Assembly: GCA_030053945.1 (NCBI GenBank) | Contig: JASGCW010000007.1 | Span: forward strand, 1 to 64,000 | Source: Limnohabitans sp. | GTDB lineage: Bacteria > Bacteroidota > Bacteroidia > Flavobacteriales > Flavobacteriaceae | DNA length: 64,000 nucleotides | Direction: 5' to 3' | Shown: positions 58,683 to 64,000 of the stretch, piece by piece | How positions within the stretch are numbered: the stretch's first letter is position 1 | How the letters are laid out: every line of letters begins with the position of its first letter | Program-made: the position numbers and the translations under genes | Notes under the pieces: generated by a model | Databases searched by the model: none | Seen by the model: only the letters and a program-made list of their open reading frames with translations | What the model was told of the DNA's origin: nothing

Positions 58683-59384
58683 TCACCTACAATGAGGAGT
58701 GTTTTGCACAAATAAACTCATTGTACTTGGAGAAAGAAAAGGAATATCCAATCCCATTCCTCTCAAAATAAACAACATTCCTACTCCAACTACCATTATT
58801 GGTATAATTTTTTGAATTTTATTCCTAACTGGTAAAGTCAATACATTAGAAACATATACCACAACGGTCATCATTGGTATAGTACCTAGTCCGTATAATG
58901 CCATATAGCTCATACTAAGTGATAGATTTTGCATTGCAATAGCCCCAAAAAGAGCGATATATACTAATCCGCAAGGCAAAAAACCATTAAGTATTCCTAT
59001 GGTGAATATTGCGCTATATGTTTTCTTTTTGAACTGTTGTCCTAATGCTGATTTGAACTGGCTAATTATTCTAAAAACTGGTTTAGAAAAATTAAGTTGG
59101 GAGAAGGCTTTTTCTGGAACTAAAACTACTACTATCATTAAAATGCCAACCCAGATTGACATTTTTTGCTGAAAACCAGCAAGAAAAAACCCTCTACCCA
59201 ACAAACCAAAAAACAATCCTAAAATGGAATAGGATGTTATTCTTCCTATATGATATGTTAAAATTTGCGTAACTCTTTTAGCTTCATTAGATCTATCTAC
59301 AGGTAGCATCATTGCTATAGGACCACACATTCCTATACAATGTAAGCTGCTTATTAAACCTAATATTAATGCTGTGTATATCAT
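58683..59384 (-). CDS. Sulfite exporter TauE/SafE-family protein (CcoH/S-like, cbb3-associated)
   Basis: 'GLISSLHCIGMCGPIAMMLP...GILNGFLPCGLVYIALFGAIA'. Confidence 0.85.
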   Translation of the reverse strand: MIYTALILGLISSLHCIGMCGPIAMMLPVDRSNEAKRVTQILTYHIGRITSYSILGLFFGLLGRGFFLAGFQQKMSIWVGILMIVVVLVPEKAFSQLNFSKPVFRIISQFKSALGQQFKKKTYSAIFTIGILNGFLPCGLVYIALFGAIAMQNLSLSMSYMALYGLGTIPMMTVVVYVSNVLTLPVRNKIQKIIPIMVVGVGMLFILRGMGLDIPFLSPSTMSLFVQNTPHCR

Positions 59385-59390
59385 TTTTTT

Positions 59391-59472
59391 TTTAGTGACA
59401 AGTGATTAGTAATTAGTGATAAGCTTTTTACTTTTTACTTTTTACTTTTTACTTTTTACTTTTTACTTTTTA
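59391..59472. repeat. Dispersed intergenic repeat ending in seven CTTTTTA heptamers
   Basis: 59424-59472 = (CTTTTTA)x7; upstream part matches the reverse complement of 10021-10080. Confidence 0.85.
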
Positions 59473-59952
59473 CTAAAGATTCACCTTCTCCTTATTCAAA
59501 TAGTCTTTATTTTCATAATTCCAATCGATAATAATGTCCCAACGACCGCCCACCAACTTTGTTTTAGGTATGAGCAAACTGTAAGAAGATAACGATATGG
59601 GCATATCGAAATCTAATTTCTGGCTGGACGGTCTGTACAGGGACACTTTTCCTGTTATCTTAGAATAGTCAAATGATTTAGGGAAAGCTATTAGCAATCC
59701 TTCATTTTTTGTTTCAATTGTTACTTTTTCAAACAAATCGTGAGCATTTTGTTCTTTATTTAATTGTTCTTGATAGCCTATTTCTTTTTTATAATATTCT
59801 TCAGTAACCATTTCGTGGTCATACTTCATATCGCCTTGCACTTTGAAAACAAAGTATAAAATGAATGTAATAAACAAACCAAATGCTATTATTATTCCTG
59901 TTCCCCAATTTGCTTTCATATTTTTATTGTTTTTATTGTTTTCAAGTTTCAA
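59473..59952 (-). CDS. fixH: FixH-like cbb3 oxidase assembly protein
   Basis: N-terminal TM, 'NWGTGIIIAFGLFITFILYFVFKVQG'; operon context. Confidence 0.85.
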   Translation of the reverse strand: MKLENNKNNKNMKANWGTGIIIAFGLFITFILYFVFKVQGDMKYDHEMVTEEYYKKEIGYQEQLNKEQNAHDLFEKVTIETKNEGLLIAFPKSFDYSKITGKVSLYRPSSQKLDFDMPISLSSYSLLIPKTKLVGGRWDIIIDWNYENKDYLNKEKVNL

Positions 59953-59968
59953 GTTTCAAGTTTCAAGT
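59941..59968. repeat. Heptamer tandem repeat (TTCAAGT)x4
   Basis: TTCAAGTTTCAAGTTTCAAGTTTCAAGT read directly; overlaps the 3'-most 12 nt of the called fixH ORF start. Confidence 0.85.
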
Positions 59969-60055
59969 TTTTTTAAACCACTAAGGACGCAATGAAGGTA
60001 CAAAGTACACTAAGAAACTTGACTATTAAACTTTAAACCTTGAACTATTAAACTC

Positions 60056-61477
60056 CTAATCAAATCTCCTAGGTCCTAAAAAATTAGTATCTGTTGTTTC
60101 GATTAATTTATGTCCGTTATAAACTTCTATTTTGATTTCAGTTTTATCTCCTTCAAGAAACGTTGGATTGATTTCGACAAACAAAGTCCCTTGGGCTAAA
60201 CTGTCTTTTTTAATTTGAATATTTTGTTTACCTACCATTTCAACCTTTCCTTTTATTCCTACCAACTTAAATGTAACATCATCAAAATCTTCCATAGTTT
60301 TATTAACTACTTTATACGTAAACACATTACTGATGTTTTCACCTTTATGTTCAAATAATTGTCCAGGTAATCGTAAAACAGTTGCTTCAACATCATTTCG
60401 TAAGAATAACATTCCTATGAAAATTCCAATCAAAATACTCAACACCGCTACATATCCTTTCATCCTAGTGGTGAAAACGAATTTTTCTTTTTTAACTATT
60501 TCGTCCTCGCTAGCATAACGAATTAAATTTATTGGCAAATTGACGCTTTGCATAATGCTATTACATTCGTCTATGCAAGCAGTACAATTCACACATTCTA
60601 ATTGCGTTCCATTACGAATATCAATTCCAGTTGGGCAAACATTCACACATTGGTGGCAATCAATACAATCTCCTTTCCCAGCAAGGGTTCTGTCTTCTCC
60701 TTTTTTAAATTTTGCTCTTCCGTTTTCTCCTTCACCACGCACATGATCATAAGCTACATTTATTGTTTTATTGTCTAATAATACGCCTTGCATACGACCA
60801 TAAGGACAAGCTATAATACAAACCTGTTCTCTAAACCAAGCAAACACAAAATAGAAAACATAGGTAAAAATGATTAGAGCTATCAAAGTATTTGTGTTGT
60901 AAAAAGGCCCTTGACGCACCATATCTAAAACATGATCACTACCCACTAAATAGGCCAAAAAAACATTAGCAATAAGAAAAGAAACCACATAAAACACAAA
61001 CCATTTTGTTACTTTCTTTCTGATTTTTTCCGCATTCCATTCTTGCTTTGCCAACTTTATTTGAGCACCTCGGTCACCTTCAATCCAGTATTCTATTCGT
61101 CTGAAAACCATTTCCAAAAAAATGGTTTGTGGACAAACCCAACCGCAAAATATACGACCAAATGCGACTGTAAACAAAGCCAATCCTACCACTCCAATTA
61201 TCATCGATATAACAACTAGATGAAAGTCTTGTGGCCAAAATGGAAATCCGAAAATAGAAAACTTACGTTCTAAAACATTAAATAATAAGAACTGATTACC
61301 ATTTATTTTAATGAATGGTGCCGAAAATAAAGAGGCTAATAAAAAATAACTTACTAGCTTTCTTTTATCATATAACTTTCCACTTGGTTTTTTAGGAAAT
61401 ATCCATACTCTTTTTCCTTGCTCATCTATCGTTGCAATGGTATCTCTAAAATCATCTGATGGTGTATGACCTGCCAT
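60056..61477 (-). CDS. ccoG: Cytochrome c oxidase accessory protein CcoG (2x[4Fe-4S])
   Basis: 'FCGWVCPQTIFLEMVFRRIEYWIEGD', 'CIDCHQCVNVCPTGIDIRNGTQLECVNCTACIDEC'. Confidence 0.96.
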   Translation of the reverse strand: MAGHTPSDDFRDTIATIDEQGKRVWIFPKKPSGKLYDKRKLVSYFLLASLFSAPFIKINGNQFLLFNVLERKFSIFGFPFWPQDFHLVVISMIIGVVGLALFTVAFGRIFCGWVCPQTIFLEMVFRRIEYWIEGDRGAQIKLAKQEWNAEKIRKKVTKWFVFYVVSFLIANVFLAYLVGSDHVLDMVRQGPFYNTNTLIALIIFTYVFYFVFAWFREQVCIIACPYGRMQGVLLDNKTINVAYDHVRGEGENGRAKFKKGEDRTLAGKGDCIDCHQCVNVCPTGIDIRNGTQLECVNCTACIDECNSIMQSVNLPINLIRYASEDEIVKKEKFVFTTRMKGYVAVLSILIGIFIGMLFLRNDVEATVLRLPGQLFEHKGENISNVFTYKVVNKTMEDFDDVTFKLVGIKGKVEMVGKQNIQIKKDSLAQGTLFVEINPTFLEGDKTEIKIEVYNGHKLIETTDTNFLGPRRFD

Positions 61478-61501
61478 AATTTTTTATTTTGTCTTGTTAC
61501 T

Positions 61502-61549
61502 ACTTTGTGTAACTCTTTAAATAAATCTCATAAAAAAGTTACACAAAGT
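61502..61549. repeat. Perfect 13-bp inverted repeat in ccoP-ccoG spacer
   Basis: ACTTTGTGTAACT ... AGTTACACAAAGT. Confidence 0.8.
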
Positions 61550-61583
61550 CGCACAAAGTATCACGGAGTATTCGAAATACGTT

Positions 61584-62516
61584 TTACTTGGTTTTGGTAC
61601 TATCTACAGCAGTTGCTGGAGTTGCTGAAGCTGTTGCGCCCTCCTCTTTCCACTCATCTCCTTCAGGTGCTTTTCCTCCTGCTGGATTTGTACCTTGAAG
61701 ACTCAATACATAACTTGCTACTTTTTGAATATCAGATGGTTTTATTTGATCTTTCCAAGAAATCATACCTTTCCCAGCTCTACCACCTTCCATAATAGTA
61801 TTGAAAACATTTTTGATTCCTCCGCCGTTTATCCAAAATTTATCGGTCAAATTAGGTCCAATTGCTCCACCTCCATCTGCTTTATGACAAGCAACACAGT
61901 TGGTTTGAAAAATTGCCTTACCAGCATTAATACTTACTGCATCTGTTAACAGAGTCACTTTATCTTTATCCATTAAATCTGGAGCCGTTTTCTTGTATTC
62001 TTCTACTTGAATTTTAGCAGCAGCCATTTCTTTATCAAATTCGGTTTTTTGATCATCATAACCTAAAACATGATATCGTACTAAATAAACACCTGAAAAA
62101 ATGATACAGATATAGAATAAATATACCCACCACGGAGGCAATACATTGTCTAATTCTTGAATTCCATCATAATTATGATTCATAATTAAATCGTTCTCTT
62201 CTTCAATTTTTCGAGTACGAGTTAATTTCTGCATTATATTCTTGAAAAAAGCTTGCTCTGTAATAGGTAAACTTTCTTCTAATTCTTTTGCTTTTCTTTG
62301 TTCGTCAGTCAAAAGTGTATCTAAGACTTTATTTGTCGCTAATAATACTAATTCAACGGCAACTAATATTAATATGAAAATCAACAAAATAAGGTTTAAA
62401 ATTGGATATTTAATAAACGCTGGTCTATCTCCAGAGTCTATAAAGAATTCTAATGCAATAAAAAACAAAGCAAAAAAGACTGGAATTCGAACGTATATAG
62501 GGAATAACTTTTTCAT
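61584..62516 (-). CDS. ccoP: cbb3 oxidase subunit CcoP, single CXXCH
   Basis: 'LDNVLPPWWVYLFYICIIFSGVYLVRYHV', 'CVACHKADGGGAIGPNLTDKFWI'. Confidence 0.92.
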   Translation of the reverse strand: MKKLFPIYVRIPVFFALFFIALEFFIDSGDRPAFIKYPILNLILLIFILILVAVELVLLATNKVLDTLLTDEQRKAKELEESLPITEQAFFKNIMQKLTRTRKIEEENDLIMNHNYDGIQELDNVLPPWWVYLFYICIIFSGVYLVRYHVLGYDDQKTEFDKEMAAAKIQVEEYKKTAPDLMDKDKVTLLTDAVSINAGKAIFQTNCVACHKADGGGAIGPNLTDKFWINGGGIKNVFNTIMEGGRAGKGMISWKDQIKPSDIQKVASYVLSLQGTNPAGGKAPEGDEWKEEGATASATPATAVDSTKTK

Positions 62517-62521
62517 TTTTC

Positions 62522-62716
62522 TTAAGTATTTAAAAATTCGTCGGTTGTTCCTTCGGAAAAAGGAAGATTACTCAATTGATTAATTTTTTCTTTTTTATAA
62601 GTAAATACCCAGAAATACAATCCTACAAAGAAGAAGAAAAAAATCAATAATGAAATGATAGGATATATCTCAATTCCAGCGATATTTTCCATAGTGTGTT
62701 TTACAAACTTTAGCAT
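62522..62716 (-). CDS. ccoQ: CcoQ/FixQ-like small membrane subunit
   Basis: 64 aa, single TM, between ccoP and ccoNO. Confidence 0.75.
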   Translation of the reverse strand: MLKFVKHTMENIAGIEIYPIISLLIFFFFFVGLYFWVFTYKKEKINQLSNLPFSEGTTDEFLNT

Positions 62717-62722
62717 AACATA

Positions 62723-64000
62723 TTAGTTTTGAGTTTGAGAATCTTTAACTTTAATATCTGTTCCTAAACGTTGCAGATAAGCAATTAAAGCAACTATTTC
62801 ACGATCTTTCATAGGAATAAATTGTTCGCCACGTGTTTTAGCATTTTTCTCACTTTCAGAATAGCTTTTTACAAAATCTGGATCATTTTTCAAACTAGCT
62901 TCTATTTTTGCCGATTGCTCTGCAATAGCATTTTTAGCATTTTTGATTTCCTCTTCTGTATAAGGAACACCTAAAGTTTGCATTACACTCATTTTTTTCT
63001 CAATTTGGGAATAATCAGCAGCTTTGTTATCAAATAACCATTTATAACCTGGCATAATAGAACCTGATGAAGTACTTTGTGGATCCCACATATGATTAAA
63101 GTGCCAATTGTCGTTATACTTACCTCCTACGCGCATTAAGTCTGGACCTGTACGTTTAGAACCCCATAAAAACGGATGATCATACACATATTCTCCTGAT
63201 TTAGAATATTCTCCATATCGAGCCACTTCAGAACGGAAAGGGCGAATCATTTGAGAGTGACAACCTACACAACCTTCACGGATGTATAAATCACGTCCTT
63301 CTAATTCTAACGGAGTGTAAGGTTTAACACTTGATATAGTTGGAATATTAGATTTTACCACTATTGTTGGGATAATTTGTACAATACCGCCAATTAAAAT
63401 CGCTATGGTTGCTAAAACTGTCATCTGAACAGGTTTTCTTTCTAACCAAGCGTGGAATTTCTCGTTTTTCAATCGATAAGGAGCAATAGTCGTTAAAGCT
63501 GGTGCTTCTGCTAATTCATCTTCTACCGTTTGACCAGCAGAAACTGTTTTGAATGCATTATAAACCATTACTAACATACCTATTAAGTACATTGTACCTC
63601 CTATAGCACGCATAGCATACATAGGCATAATTTGAGTAACTGTTTCTAGAAAATTACCATAAACTAAAGAACCATCAGGGTTAAATTGTTTCCACATTGA
63701 CGCTTGTGTAAATCCAGCAACATACATAGGTAACGCATACATAATGATACCTAAAGTTCCTATCCAAAAATGGAAATTAGCTAACTTTTGAGAATATAAT
63801 TGTGTTTTTGTTAATCTAGGCAATAACCAATAAATAATACCAAAAGTCATAAATCCGTTCCAAGCTAAGGCTCCCACGTGCACGTGTGCTACAATCCAAT
63901 CGGTAAAGTGTGCAATTGCATTTACATTTTTCAAAGACAACATTGGTCCTTCAAAAGTTGCCATACCATACCCAGTAATTGCAACTACAAAGAATTTCAA
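62723..64000 (-). CDS. ccoNO: cbb3 oxidase fused CcoN-CcoO, 5' end beyond window
   Basis: CcoN 'AHFTDWIVAHVHVGALAWNGFMTFGIIYWLLPR' followed in frame by CcoO 'EGRDLYIREGCVGCHSQMIRPFRSEVARYGEYSKSGE'. Confidence 0.95.
   Translation of the reverse strand: MKFFVVAITGYGMATFEGPMLSLKNVNAIAHFTDWIVAHVHVGALAWNGFMTFGIIYWLLPRLTKTQLYSQKLANFHFWIGTLGIIMYALPMYVAGFTQASMWKQFNPDGSLVYGNFLETVTQIMPMYAMRAIGGTMYLIGMLVMVYNAFKTVSAGQTVEDELAEAPALTTIAPYRLKNEKFHAWLERKPVQMTVLATIAILIGGIVQIIPTIVVKSNIPTISSVKPYTPLELEGRDLYIREGCVGCHSQMIRPFRSEVARYGEYSKSGEYVYDHPFLWGSKRTGPDLMRVGGKYNDNWHFNHMWDPQSTSSGSIMPGYKWLFDNKAADYSQIEKKMSVMQTLGVPYTEEEIKNAKNAIAEQSAKIEASLKNDPDFVKSYSESEKNAKTRGEQFIPMKDREIVALIAYLQRLGTDIKVKDSQTQN

Noticed and set aside
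1-64000. CRISPR array or intact IS element
   Set aside because: No regular direct repeats with unique spacers and no transposase or integrase-like ORF recognised.

Overview
AT-rich chromosomal segment from a Flavobacteriaceae-like bacterium. Support comes from a T9SS sorting domain, fused murF-alr, a fused ccoNO cbb3 operon and TAnnTTTG-like promoters. No rRNA, tRNA, CRISPR array or intact transposase was recognised. Housekeeping or conserved genes: mscL, murF-alr, tdk, rsmI, an ftsE-like ATPase, hemN, an AlkD-like protein, a Zur-like/MerC/HMA/COG0523 metal locus, and ccoNO-Q-P-G-fixH-safE at the right edge. The main candidate for an undescribed system is a co-directional, probably operonic cassette at about 28.75-38.34 kb. 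It encodes a DNase II-family protein without an obvious signal peptide, a 949-aa protein (nucleoside-phosphorylase-like N-terminus plus a Cys-rich, Mug/UDG-reminiscent C-terminus), two paralogous unknown proteins, a calcineurin-like phosphoesterase, a propeller-like protein and a VioB-type ferritin-like protein. Other notable signals: (i) three Crp/Fnr-type dyads (CTTAAC-N4-GTcAAG-like), each exactly 38 bp upstream (start to start) of a -7-like element; (ii) two copies of a 7-1-7 operator between zur and merC; (iii) a four-copy REP-like hairpin family with compensatory arm changes; (iv) a three-unit 42-nt tandem hairpin array; (v) an in-frame second T9SS C-terminal tail after a stop codon; (vi) a decayed small gene; (vii) heptameric and dispersed intergenic repeats. 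All domain calls were made by eye from the translations; no database search was run.
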